Of a stretch of DNA of 64,000 bases, positions 16,704-24,844 are shown piece after piece. The notes beneath the pieces were generated by a model. It was not told the origin of the DNA. It was given only the letters and a program-made list of their open reading frames with translations, and made no database searches. A program made the position numbers and the translations under genes. How positions within the stretch are numbered: position 1 is the stretch's first letter; each line of letters starts with the position of its first letter. The stretch is from MWEI01 sp964600235 (GTDB lineage: Bacteria > Desulfobacterota > Desulfomonilia > UBA1062), in the NCBI GenBank assembly GCA_964600235.1, contig CAZRIV010000008.1, positions 119,873 through 183,872 on the forward strand, read 5' to 3'.

Positions 16704-17495
16704 ATGAAAGACCTGAACGCACCTGCAAATCCCCTGGAGATGCTTGCATACATCCTTGCACAGCAGATCCACGATCATAAAGTCGTCTATATAGGCACCG
16801 GCATCCCTATGATAGCAGGGATACTGGCACATAAGACCCATGCACCGAACATCACCATGGTCTACGAGTCCGGCGGCCAGGACCCGCTCCCGAAAGACCT
16901 TCCCTGGTCAGTGGGTTGTCCCTTCACGTGGCGCAAGGCTCCAGTGGTCATGGAAATGGCCTACTCCTTTGCCCAGTGCTACAACGGGTACGTGGACATC
17001 GCCTTCCTGGGCTTCGCTCAGGTGGACATGTATGGCAACGTGAACACCCACCAGATAGGCAAGGACGTTCTGCACCCCACCGTGCGTATGACCGGCTCCG
17101 GCGGCAACAACGACCTGTCCTCCCTGGCAGAGGAAGTGGTCCTCGTGGGGGTACAGACCCCGGACAAGTTCGTCAAGGAAGTCGACTTCATGACCTCGGT
17201 GGGCCACCTCACCGGCGAGAATTCACGCAAAGAAGCAGGCCTCGTGGGCAAGGGCCCCATCGCCGTGATCTCCCAGTGCGGGGAGTTCGACTTCGATCCG
17301 GTTACCAAACGCATGAGGGTGAAGTCCCTGATGCCCGGGTGGTCCTTTGACTTCACCCAGCAGTTCACGGGCTTCGAACTCCTGAAACCGGAAGGCGATA
17401 TCCCCCAGACCCCGGTGATCCCTGACGACATACTCAAGCTCCTGCGGACCGAGGTTGATCCACGGGGCGTGTTCACCACCATGCCCACTGCTTAG
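16704..17495 (+). CDS. CoA-transferase subunit B, glutaconate CoA-transferase type
   Basis: This is the beta subunit that carries the catalytic glutamate. Glu55 in TMVYESGGQ matches the position of Glu54 of the Acidaminococcus enzyme, where a glutamyl-CoA thioester forms. Other conserved parts are YIGTGIPMIAGI at the N-terminus and GFAQVDMYGNVN. Length 263 aa. RBS GGAGGAAAC before the ATG. It forms a two-gene operon with subunit A and is closed by a clear terminator at 17564-17607. Confidence 0.85.
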   Translation: MKDLNAPANPLEMLAYILAQQIHDHKVVYIGTGIPMIAGILAHKTHAPNITMVYESGGQDPLPKDLPWSVGCPFTWRKAPVVMEMAYSFAQCYNGYVDIAFLGFAQVDMYGNVNTHQIGKDVLHPTVRMTGSGGNNDLSSLAEEVVLVGVQTPDKFVKEVDFMTSVGHLTGENSRKEAGLVGKGPIAVISQCGEFDFDPVTKRMRVKSLMPGWSFDFTQQFTGFELLKPEGDIPQTPVIPDDILKLLRTEVDPRGVFTTMPTA

Positions 17496-17563
17496 AGAAT
17501 AAGGGGGCGGCTCCTCATCGGACGCTGCCCTGTCCATATATAGCTTTTAGCCACCCTACACGA

Positions 17564-17607
17564 GCGCCGGACAATCCGAGGATGGGTTGTCCGGCGCAGC
17601 AGTTTTT
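17564..17607 (+). terminator. Rho-independent terminator of the CoA-transferase operon
   Basis: GCGCCGGACAA (17564-17574) and TTGTCCGGCGC (17587-17597) form a perfect 11-bp stem with a 12-base loop. TTTTT follows at 17603-17607. It is 69 bp after the subunit B stop. Confidence 0.85.
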
Positions 17608-17731
17608 ATCCAAGACACCTCTGCATGTACTCCTCAATACAACTTACAGAAAAGAATTGCCCTTCAGCCCCGGATTTTGCGTTTGAAGGGGGTTACAAAT
17701 TGATCCGTTGAAATCTGTGATCTCTGGTATA

Positions 17732-18226
17732 TCAGAACTCGACGAACCGGTCCTTCTTGGCTCCGCAGACCGGGCACTCCTCTGGCAGAACCCCGTCGGA
17801 GACGTAGCCGCAGATATCGCAGACATAGTAGGTGGTCTGCCGCTCTTCCAGGACATGGTCCATGGCCTCCTTGTAGAGTTTGGCATGGATCTCCTCCACG
17901 TCCCGGGACTGGCTGAAGTAGAGGGATGCAGCCCTGTCGCCCTGCTCCTCGGCGAGCTTGATGAACGAGTCATAAGCCACACCTGCCACCTTGGTCTCGG
18001 ACTCGAAACTCTCTGCAAGGTTCTCCTCGGTGCTCTTGATCTCCTTGAGGAGCCGCAATGCCCTTTTCCCGTGAAGTTCCTCTGAAAAGGCTATGACCCT
18101 GAACAGTTTGGCCAGTTGCGGATAACCTTCCTGGTCCGCCTTTTCAGCAAATACCTTGAGCCTCAGGTGGGCCTTGGCCTCACCGGTGAACGCCTGATGC
18201 AGAACGCTCCTGAGCTTGTCATCCAT
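17732..18226 (-). CDS. Rubrerythrin
   Basis: A non-haem diiron peroxidase that reduces H2O2 with electrons from rubredoxin or NADH. The N-terminal ~130 residues are a ferritin-like four-helix bundle with the ligand-rich motifs GEAKAHLR, SEELHGKR and VEEIHAKLY. The C-terminus is a rubredoxin-like FeS4 site (CDICGYV and CPVCGAKKDRF). Length 164 aa. Its first 8 bases overlap the end of the TIGR02757-type gene, so the two are probably co-transcribed, as the last genes of the leftward oxygen-defence block. Confidence 0.94.
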   Translation of the reverse strand: MDDKLRSVLHQAFTGEAKAHLRLKVFAEKADQEGYPQLAKLFRVIAFSEELHGKRALRLLKEIKSTEENLAESFESETKVAGVAYDSFIKLAEEQGDRAASLYFSQSRDVEEIHAKLYKEAMDHVLEERQTTYYVCDICGYVSDGVLPEECPVCGAKKDRFVEF

Positions 18227-19064
18227 AGCAGACTCCTCTCATGGAATTCTCTTTATTATCAGCCAATCCTTTATAATTCATAATAACATCATTATCGATA
18301 TCATTCCTTATGCCGAGCCGGGTCAGACAGAAGTCATATCTGACAGGGTCAGAAGGCATGATCTTCCTGAACGATTCGGTGATATCGCACGCAGTCCTGA
18401 GGTCCGCCTGTTTACGCCTGGTAAGGCCAAGGTCCAGGCTTATCCTGTGCATGTGAACATCCAGGGGAACGATGAGCTTGGAAGGCGCTATATTATCCCA
18501 TCCACCCGGATCTACGGAATCTCTTCTGACCATCCACCGAAGAAAGAGATGGAGTCTTTTGCATGCGCTGTTTTTTTCAGGACAGGGGAGAAGGCTGTTT
18601 TTCTTGTTAACAAGGTGATGCCTAATCCGGCTGACAAAGCCTTCAAGAGCACCCGTGACATCATCATCTGCGGGGTCGTAAAAATGCAGAAAACATTTCT
18701 CAAGGGATCCATAAACATGGATGACCTTCTGAATGGCCAAAAGGAATTCCGTAATCTCTTGTCCTGTAGTAAAGCGATGCTTGAAACCGGAGAACTGTCG
18801 AATGAGGGATGCCCGGGATGATCCCTCAAGGAAATCCCTGGGAGACAGAGACATGGTATTGAGTATTAATGTTATACTCTTCAGTATCTGGGCAACCCTT
18901 CCATATGCCAGGGAAGACGAAATGATGCCGACTATCTCGCGGTCTTGAGGATCAGAATACCCATGAAGGAACTCAAGCGGGTCCGGGTGGATGAATTCAG
19001 GTCTGTTGTAGGTAGCATGAAGTCCATCGAGAAATCTTTTCTTCTTGGCTAACGGTGATCTCAT
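18219..19064 (-). CDS. TIGR02757 family protein of unknown function
   Basis: 281 aa without signal peptide or membrane segment. The recognisable parts are the N-terminal RPEFIHPDPLEFLHGY and REIVGIISSSLAYGRVAQI, and the later LHLFLRWMVRRDSVDPGGW and IVPLDVHMHRISLDLG. This matches the helical TIGR02757 family, whose LFLRWMVR and LDVHMHRI segments faintly recall the HhH-GPD base-excision glycosylase fold; that link is inference. It sits between rubredoxin and rubrerythrin, overlapping the latter by 8 bases, so a link with oxidative damage is tempting but unproven. Confidence 0.75.
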   Translation of the reverse strand: MRSPLAKKKRFLDGLHATYNRPEFIHPDPLEFLHGYSDPQDREIVGIISSSLAYGRVAQILKSITLILNTMSLSPRDFLEGSSRASLIRQFSGFKHRFTTGQEITEFLLAIQKVIHVYGSLEKCFLHFYDPADDDVTGALEGFVSRIRHHLVNKKNSLLPCPEKNSACKRLHLFLRWMVRRDSVDPGGWDNIAPSKLIVPLDVHMHRISLDLGLTRRKQADLRTACDITESFRKIMPSDPVRYDFCLTRLGIRNDIDNDVIMNYKGLADNKENSMRGVCYG

Positions 19065-19090
19065 GCCTTCACATGCTTCCTTCTTGTTTA

Positions 19091-19124
19091 AAACCGGGCA
19101 GGCTTTTTTAAGCCTGCCCGGTTT
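19091..19124 (-). terminator. Perfect 15-bp hairpin terminator after rubredoxin
   Basis: AAACCGGGCAGGCTT (19091-19105) pairs exactly with 19110-19124 around a TTTT loop. Read leftward, the stem ends in TTTT, 59 bp after the rubredoxin stop. It should separate rubredoxin from the TIGR02757/rubrerythrin pair, whose start lies 27 bp further left. Confidence 0.8.
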
Positions 19125-19182
19125 GGTGCAAATGCGCAGGTTAAACCCCCATCACCCTTTTCTTCAGGGCACGTGGATGGAC

Positions 19183-19341
19183 CTATTCGGGTGAGAACTC
19201 GCTCTTCTCGGCCCCGCATACCGGACAGGTCCAGTCGTCCGGCAGGTTCTCGAATGCCGTGCCCGCCGGGATATTCCCATCCGGATCACCTTTTTCCGGA
19301 TCATAGATATACCCACATACTCCACACACATATTTCTTCAT
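19183..19341 (-). CDS. Rubredoxin
   Basis: A 52-residue electron carrier with one FeS4 centre. The ligands are in YVCGVCGYIYDP and WTCPVCGAEKSEF, and the middle has the typical GDPDGNIPAGTAFENLPDDW, normal for the family. The start has an AGGTTATT-type weak ribosome site. It lies 78 bp after the flavodiiron protein gene on the same strand and is its expected electron donor. Confidence 0.96.
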   Translation of the reverse strand: MKKYVCGVCGYIYDPEKGDPDGNIPAGTAFENLPDDWTCPVCGAEKSEFSPE

Positions 19342-19419
19342 AATAACCTCCGTTGATTTTCTGCAGTATAGCTTTACTTCTTCATATCGCCCTTACGATG
19401 ATAGAACGGTGCCACGCTG

Positions 19420-20628
19420 CTATGCCGACTTTTTAAGTCGCTCTGCCACTGCCTCGCCGAGATCAAAGCACTTGAGCAGGGCCTCCTTGTCAGGCACATA
19501 CCTGGCCCTGATGGGCTCACTTACCGGATCCAGTTTCATCTCCAAGAGGATATCGTGAACCTGCTTGGCCGACTCGCCGCTCCACCCGTAAGAACCGAAG
19601 GCGGCACCCATGAGATTCATGGGCCTTAACCCCTTGAGGTATGTAAGGACATCCGCCATGGCAGGCAGCAGATTATTGTTGAGCGTTGGCGATCCGACAA
19701 TGAGCGCTCCGGCTTCCAGGACCTCATAGGCCACATCGCTGCGGTGGCATGAATCCATGGACATCACCTTTACCCGTGCACCCCCTCCTGCCCGAAGACC
19801 CTCCTCAATTGCCCTGGCCATAAGCTCGGTGCTGTGCCACATGGTCTGATATACGATAACGGCCTTGTCGGTGGGCTTCTGCTGTGCCCATCTCTTGTAC
19901 AGGCTCAATATCCAGGGTAGGTCCTTCCTCCAGACAGGGCCGTGATCCGGCGCCACGATCCGGATGTCCAGGCCTGAGGCGGCAACCTTGTCCAGGAGTT
20001 TCAGGATGAGCGCCGAATAGGGGAGCAGGATGTTCCCATAATAGGTGGCTGATTCATACTCTATGGTATCCTTATTGATTTCATCGGCAAACCGCTCGCT
20101 AGACGCCAGATGCATCCCGAAGGCGTCTTGGGAAAAGAGGAGCTTATCCTCATGCAGATAGCTGAACATGCTGTCGGGCCAATGCAGCATCCGTGTTTCC
20201 ATAAAGGTGATGTTCTTATCTCCGAGGCTGAGTTTTTCCCCGTCCTTGACCGCTATGATATCATCATCTATGGCAAAGTGGTCATGGAGCGCCTTGACTC
20301 CCATCTGCGAGGCGAAGACCTTCTCGGGACTGACCTCTTTTATTACCTGGCCAAGGCAGCCCGTATGATCCATCTCGGAATGATCGGAGATGATGTAGTC
20401 GATCTCTTTCGGGTCAATAAGCTCTGCTATCCGGGCAAGCATCTCATCCTTGAACGGGGCCTTGACCGTGTCAATGAGCGTTACCTTCTCCGCAAGAATG
20501 AGATAGGCATTGTAGGTGCTGCCGCGCTTGGTCGTATAGCCATGGAAATCCCGTATGTTCCAATCGATTGCACCCACCCAGTATACCCTGTCGCTGATTT
20601 GAACTGGCTTGAAGATATTGGACACCAT
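19420..20628 (-). CDS. Flavodiiron protein, rubredoxin:oxygen oxidoreductase type
   Basis: It reduces O2 (or NO) to water (or N2O) with electrons from rubredoxin. The metallo-beta-lactamase-like domain holds all diiron ligands: HSEMDHTG (HxExDH), MLHWPDSM, SQDAFGMH and APDHGPVWR. A flavodoxin FMN domain follows (IVYQTMWHSTELMARAIEEGL, then GSPTLNNNLLP and FGSYGWSGE). The 402-aa length fits the class without fused rubredoxin, in line with the separate rubredoxin gene downstream. AAGGAG precedes the ATG. It belongs with dfx upstream and rubredoxin downstream. Confidence 0.95.
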   Translation of the reverse strand: MVSNIFKPVQISDRVYWVGAIDWNIRDFHGYTTKRGSTYNAYLILAEKVTLIDTVKAPFKDEMLARIAELIDPKEIDYIISDHSEMDHTGCLGQVIKEVSPEKVFASQMGVKALHDHFAIDDDIIAVKDGEKLSLGDKNITFMETRMLHWPDSMFSYLHEDKLLFSQDAFGMHLASSERFADEINKDTIEYESATYYGNILLPYSALILKLLDKVAASGLDIRIVAPDHGPVWRKDLPWILSLYKRWAQQKPTDKAVIVYQTMWHSTELMARAIEEGLRAGGGARVKVMSMDSCHRSDVAYEVLEAGALIVGSPTLNNNLLPAMADVLTYLKGLRPMNLMGAAFGSYGWSGESAKQVHDILLEMKLDPVSEPIRARYVPDKEALLKCFDLGEAVAERLKKSA

Positions 20629-20744
20629 CTACTCCTTTGTCTTAGAGTCTCAACCCCAACCGTGATCTCTTTTTACTACCATAAAATGCATGGCACGAGG
20701 AATATGTATCCTGCACCCTGCCCATCATCGTCGGAGGAGCCCCC

Positions 20745-21119
20745 TTATGCCTTCCAGAGCCCATGAAGATTGCAGTACTCCCGGGCCGAAACATGCGCGG
20801 CATCGATACAGAACTCTGCTTCAGGGGCATCTCCGGGCTTCAGGAACTTTCTATATGCAATGCCGTCTGCGATGAGCTCTATCCATTCTATATAGTGCTT
20901 CTCTTCCATCGGATGGGCGACACCACCCACCTTAACCTTGTATCCACTGGCAGTCTTCTCTATTACCGGGACATGCTTTTCCTTGGCAGCGTCGACAGTG
21001 TTTTCCTTAAAGAGCTTCATTGGCTGACCGCAGCATACAAGTTCACCTTTGCCGTCATGAACCACCTCGACAATATTCCCGCAAATCTCACACTTATATA
21101 CCTCTAGCCTGTTTGTCAT
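20745..21119 (-). CDS. dfx: Desulfoferrodoxin (class I superoxide reductase)
   Basis: It reduces superoxide to H2O2 without making O2, as needed in anaerobes. The N-terminal desulforedoxin domain binds FeS4 (KCEICGN, ELVCCGQPM). The catalytic domain has HVPVIEK, HPMEEKHYIEW and the C-terminal CNLHGLWKA, giving the His4-Cys site and the mobile Glu-Lys region. The 124-aa length is typical. RBS GAGGAGG before the ATG. It is the first gene of the leftward block and has a clear promoter at 21161-21189. Confidence 0.96.
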   Translation of the reverse strand: MTNRLEVYKCEICGNIVEVVHDGKGELVCCGQPMKLFKENTVDAAKEKHVPVIEKTASGYKVKVGGVAHPMEEKHYIEWIELIADGIAYRKFLKPGDAPEAEFCIDAAHVSAREYCNLHGLWKA

Positions 21120-21139
21120 GATTCAGTCCTCCTCATTTT

Positions 21140-21227
21140 TATTAATAATTATTATCGTTAATCTTAGTTTCCCGCACCTTCCCTGTCAAGGTCAATTAAA
21201 GATAAAAGCAATAATTATTATAATACT
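21140..21227 (-). promoter_or_regulatory. dfx promoter flanked by AT-rich operator-like sites
   Basis: On the minus strand TTGACA (21184-21189) is followed after 17 bp by TAAGAT (21161-21166). A site rich in ATTAATAATTATTAT (21140-21163) lies at and just after the -10. A second, AATAATTATTATAATA (21210-21225), lies upstream of the -35. Both resemble the TTATAATNATTATAA pattern bound by PerR/Fur-type repressors. Control by such an iron or peroxide sensor would suit the gene, but this is inference. Confidence 0.6.
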
Positions 21228-21384
21228 ATATTTTAAAAAGAAGCAATCCCGGAGCGCCTCACGTATGATGATCCTGCGATATTCCTCCCCATAAGTGCCC
21301 TCATGAATCTTCTTCACCTTGAATACCGATCCAAATCGGCTTGGAGACAAGTTTCATGGGCTAACTGCCTTATAAATTTGCATA

Positions 21385-21413
21385 TTGACAGGGGGGTCTT
21401 TGGCTGTTAATAA
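21385..21413 (+). promoter_or_regulatory. Promoter of tRNA-Leu
   Basis: TTGACA (21385-21390), a 17-bp G/T-rich spacer and TAATAA (21408-21413) lie 17 bp before the tRNA start. The -35 is perfect and the -10 partial, with spacing ideal for the main sigma factor. It may also drive rpmB downstream. Confidence 0.55.
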
Positions 21414-21429
21414 AGACATCCGTCATACT

Positions 21430-21515
21430 GCCGAAGTGGTGGAATTGGCAGACACGCCATCTTGAGGGGGTGGTGGGTAACTCCCGTCCGGGTTCAAATC
21501 CCGGCTTCGGCACCA
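21430..21515 (+). tRNA. tRNA-Leu (anticodon GAG)
   Basis: The acceptor arms GCCGAAG and CTTCGGC pair fully and the CCA end is encoded. The anticodon stem CCATC/GGTGG encloses the loop TTGAGGG, giving GAG. A long variable arm, as expected for Leu, and the T-arm loop GTTCAAATC are present. Length 86 bases. Confidence 0.97.
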
Positions 21516-21575
21516 TTTGAATAATATTCTACTTAACAGAGTAGATACTGAATACAAGAAAGAGAGTAAGCATCC

Positions 21576-21770
21576 ATGTCAAGACGTTGTGATATTTGTG
21601 GAAAAGGTTCTCAGACAGGGCATAATGTATCTCACGCCCAGAACAAGTCAAAGAAAGTGTGGCTTCCCAATCTCCAGAATGTCCGCGTGGAGACCCCGCA
21701 GGGCGTCAAGAGCTTGAGGGTATGCACGCAGTGCATAAAATCCAATAAGATACGGAAACACGCCGCCTGA
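21576..21770 (+). CDS. rpmB: 50S ribosomal protein L28
   Basis: A 64-residue large-subunit protein. MSRRCDICGKG and the later CTQCIKS form the two Cys pairs of the zinc-binding (C+) form. GHNVSHAQNKSKKVW and NLQNVRVET are strongly conserved L28 features. It starts 60 bp after the tRNA gene and is likely co-transcribed with it. Confidence 0.96.
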   Translation: MSRRCDICGKGSQTGHNVSHAQNKSKKVWLPNLQNVRVETPQGVKSLRVCTQCIKSNKIRKHAA

Positions 21771-21813
21771 CATAAGTCATACCCCCGCTCTTCCCGTCTG
21801 AATCTTTCTCCTG

Positions 21814-21848
21814 ACATGACAGCCTCATACGCATGAGGTCTGTCATGT
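21814..21848. terminator. Hairpin downstream of rpmB
   Basis: ACATGACA pairs with TGTCATGT, and inside it CCTCAT pairs with ATGAGG around an ACGC loop, with a small bulge between. It begins 44 bp after rpmB. No T run follows, so it may be an RNA 3' end or a degenerate terminator. The rest of 21849-22201 holds nothing I can assign. Confidence 0.45.
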
Positions 21849-22201
21849 GCTGCATGCATCTGAAATCCGGATAGTACAATTGAAATATCCTATGAATGAT
21901 CCACGCATTTCAAGAAGCCCGAAGCATACAACTCGCAGTGATCATGGATTTGTTTTCAATACGTCCGCTAACCCCAGTGATCTCAATAGCATTTCGATGG
22001 CCGGCAATTTCAGCATTCCTCAAAGGCATTAAGATCGCCGGGTTTAACTGATAAGGTCTTAACACCCCTTCAAACGTAAGCTCCAGGTCAACACGCCCGC
22101 GAAAGCAATGACCGGGATAATTCAGTATTCACCTTTTGAAGAATACATGCTAATGAGGAATTCCAGAATATACAAACTGATATGCCATGCGGAGTTGTGT
22201 A

Positions 22202-22672
22202 ATGATCTACAGATATCTCGCGATTGCAACGCTCCTGGTGATCCTCATGGGATGCGCTGCAACCCCTCCCCCGCGCCCCATGGTTGACGACACGGCATTC
22301 TTCCTGGGCCGCTTCGACAAGGTATGGGATGTGACACTGAAGATATTAGAGAAGAAATCACTGACCATCAAAGACATCAACAAGGAAAAGGGCGAAATAG
22401 TCACCAAATTTGCAAATTATTCAGTAGGCACCCGTGCGCACCAGGATCTTCAGAATATCGCTGAAAAACCTGATCTGCGGCTTGGGCTCTATACCCAGGT
22501 AGGCTACTCATTCACCATAAGGATTACCCCAATCAATGACATGAGCACGCAGGTCAAGGTCATTGCCAATATCGAGGCCTATGATAAAAACGCTACCCAG
22601 AAGTGGCACAAGTGCCCATCTAAAAATATCTTGGAACGGGAACTATTGGAGAAAATCAAGGCTTCTCTTTAG
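22202..22672 (+). CDS. Small lipoprotein, possibly BamC-like
   Basis: The ATG at 22202 is preferred over the one at 22187 because GGAG lies seven bases before it. It gives a compact signal peptide with lipobox ILMGC (Cys18). The mature part (about 139 aa) has one alpha/beta stretch, DKVWDVTLKILEKKSLTIKDINKEKG then EIVTKF, like the helix-grip folds of BamC and similar outer-membrane lipoproteins. It stands alone, convergent with rel. The function is not known; the BamC resemblance is a weak inference. Confidence 0.65.
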   Translation: MIYRYLAIATLLVILMGCAATPPPRPMVDDTAFFLGRFDKVWDVTLKILEKKSLTIKDINKEKGEIVTKFANYSVGTRAHQDLQNIAEKPDLRLGLYTQVGYSFTIRITPINDMSTQVKVIANIEAYDKNATQKWHKCPSKNILERELLEKIKASL

Positions 22673-22720
22673 AAAAATATGCACTCTGCCATGCGTTGCC
22701 AGGCGAAAAGCTGAGTAGTC

Positions 22721-24844
22721 CTATACCCGCTCAATCCTCGCCACCCCTTTGAGTTTCCTGATCTCTGTCGCAATCTTTTCCAGTTCATGGAGATCTTTTA
22801 CCAGGACCCTGAAAACGCACTTGGAATGTCCATCAGGCAACGAGGTTGCATTCAGCTTGGTAATATTGACATTTTTAAGCCCGAGGATTGCGGTGATGGA
22901 CCCCAGCATGCCGGGTTTGTCCTCGCAAATGACTGAAAACTCTATCTCATGACTTTCACTGATGCCTGAATCCCATTCCACCGGGATCAACCGCTGGGCA
23001 TCTATTTCATCGGCATATGGACAGTTCATCCTGTGAACCGTGATCCCCTTGCCACGCGTTATAAAACCTATTATCTCATCGCCGGGTATGGGCCTGCAGC
23101 ACCTGGCATAGCGGACAAGCAGGTTCTCAACCCCTTTGACCACGACACTGGAGCCTACCTGCTTCTTCTTCGGGGCCGCCTCCTTATGCTCTTTCTTCTG
23201 TTCTTCAGGCATAACCTTGTGGATGACCTGATTGACCGAGGTCCTCCCGAACCCTATGGAGGCGTAAAGATCCTCTCCCGTCTTGAAGGAGAATTCCTTG
23301 GCGAGATGCTCAAGGTCGATATCTTTTGAAAGATGCAGGCTCTTGAATTTTTTCTCCAGCATCTCTTTTCCAAGGGAGATGCTCTGCTCGCGTTCTTGTG
23401 TTCTCAGCCATGTCTGGATCTTGTTTCGAGCCCTGGAGGTCTTGGCTATCCTCAACCAGTCCTTGCTTGGATGCTGCTTCGGGGACCGGAGGATCTCTAT
23501 GACATCCCCGCTTTTCAGCTCATAGTTCAGCTTTACTATCTGTCCGTTAACCTTGGCCCCGGAGCACTGGTTCCCGAGCTGCGTATGTACGCTGTACGCA
23601 AAATCGAGGGGGGTCGCTCCCAAGGGGAACTGGAGCACTTCGCCCCGGGGGGTAAATACAAATACATCTTCAGGGTAGAGGTCGAGCTTGACACTCTGAA
23701 GGAACTCATGAGGGTCCTTGAGCTCCTTTTGTGATTCAAGCAAACGCCTGAGCCATGAAAGCTCATGTCCCTGCTGATCCCTGGGCCTGGGCTGGTCCTT
23801 CATCTTGGAGTAATCTTTGTACAGCCAGTGGGCTGCGATCCCCTCATTGGCAATGAAATCCATCTCAAAGGTCCTGATCTGGATCTCGATCCGCTCGCCG
23901 TCGGGTCCGAACACCGTAGTGTGAAGTGATTGATATTTATTCGGCTTGGGCATGGCTATGAAGTCTTTTATCCTTTGCTGGATAGGCTTCCACATGGAGT
24001 GAATAATCCCGAGTGTTTCATAGCACTCCCCCACCGTGGTTACGAGAACCCGCACGCCGAGCACATCATAGATATTCTCTAACGAAATACCCTGCCTTTT
24101 CAGCTTCTGATAAACGCTGTAGATGTGTTTAATCCTGCCTTTGAGCTCCGCCTTAATGCCCGCCTCATTGATTTTCACCAGGATCTGGGCAATGACTTCT
24201 TTTATAAATTCATCTTTTTCCTTGGCTATCGTGTCCAGCTTGTTCTTTAAGGCCTTGTAATCATCGGGCTCCAGGTATTTGAGGCTGAGCTCCTCCAACT
24301 CCACCTGGAGCCAATGAATGCCCAGCCTGTTGGCAAGAGGGGCATAGATATCAAGGGTCTCCCGGGCGATCCTTATCTGCGCCTCGCGCTTATGGTACTC
24401 CAAGGTCCGCATGTTGTGGAGGCGGTCGATCAATTTTATCAGGAGAACCCGCAGGTCCTTGCTCATGGCCAGGATCATCTTGCGGAAATTTTCTGCCTGC
24501 TGTTCCTCCACCGAACGGAAATTCATCTTGCTGATCTTGGTGAGCCCGTCTACTACCCGTGCTACCTCTTCCCCGAATCCCGCCTTGATCTCTTCGAGTG
24601 GAATGAGGCTGTCTTCAATGGTATCATGAAGGAGAGAGGCCACGACAGCCGTGGCGTCAAGGTGCATCTGGCCGGCCATAAAGGCCACTTCCAGGGGATG
24701 GTTAAGGTATGGCTCCCCTGAGAGCCTTGTCTGCCCCTGGTGAACACGGGCTGAAAAAACATAGGCCTTCTCGATCAGACGTTTTTCGTCGTCCGGCACA
24801 TAGGCAGAGACCTCATCGAGAATGTCATTTATTCGAACGGTCAA
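22721..24844 (-). CDS. rel: Bifunctional (p)ppGpp synthetase/hydrolase
   Basis: It makes and degrades the stringent-response alarmones. The hydrolase HD domain is intact (His49 in YLNHPLEVA, His73-Asp74 in LLHDTIED). The synthetase has RIKDFIAMPKPNKYQSLHTTV and EIQIRT. A TGS domain (VFTPRGEVLQFPLGATPLDFAYSVH) and a C-terminal ACT domain follow, with a conserved CCRPIPGDEI segment between. Length 707 aa. The start is a TTG inside the proS gene, 20 bases before its stop. It is accepted because homology to other Rel proteins begins right there and no later start fits. It is the last gene of ispG-proS-rel. Confidence 0.95.
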   Translation of the reverse strand: MTVRINDILDEVSAYVPDDEKRLIEKAYVFSARVHQGQTRLSGEPYLNHPLEVAFMAGQMHLDATAVVASLLHDTIEDSLIPLEEIKAGFGEEVARVVDGLTKISKMNFRSVEEQQAENFRKMILAMSKDLRVLLIKLIDRLHNMRTLEYHKREAQIRIARETLDIYAPLANRLGIHWLQVELEELSLKYLEPDDYKALKNKLDTIAKEKDEFIKEVIAQILVKINEAGIKAELKGRIKHIYSVYQKLKRQGISLENIYDVLGVRVLVTTVGECYETLGIIHSMWKPIQQRIKDFIAMPKPNKYQSLHTTVFGPDGERIEIQIRTFEMDFIANEGIAAHWLYKDYSKMKDQPRPRDQQGHELSWLRRLLESQKELKDPHEFLQSVKLDLYPEDVFVFTPRGEVLQFPLGATPLDFAYSVHTQLGNQCSGAKVNGQIVKLNYELKSGDVIEILRSPKQHPSKDWLRIAKTSRARNKIQTWLRTQEREQSISLGKEMLEKKFKSLHLSKDIDLEHLAKEFSFKTGEDLYASIGFGRTSVNQVIHKVMPEEQKKEHKEAAPKKKQVGSSVVVKGVENLLVRYARCCRPIPGDEIIGFITRGKGITVHRMNCPYADEIDAQRLIPVEWDSGISESHEIEFSVICEDKPGMLGSITAILGLKNVNITKLNATSLPDGHSKCVFRVLVKDLHELEKIATEIRKLKGVARIERV

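Noticed and set aside
21847..22032. 61-aa frame between rpmB and the lipoprotein gene
   Set aside because: No ribosome site, no domain and irregular codon use.
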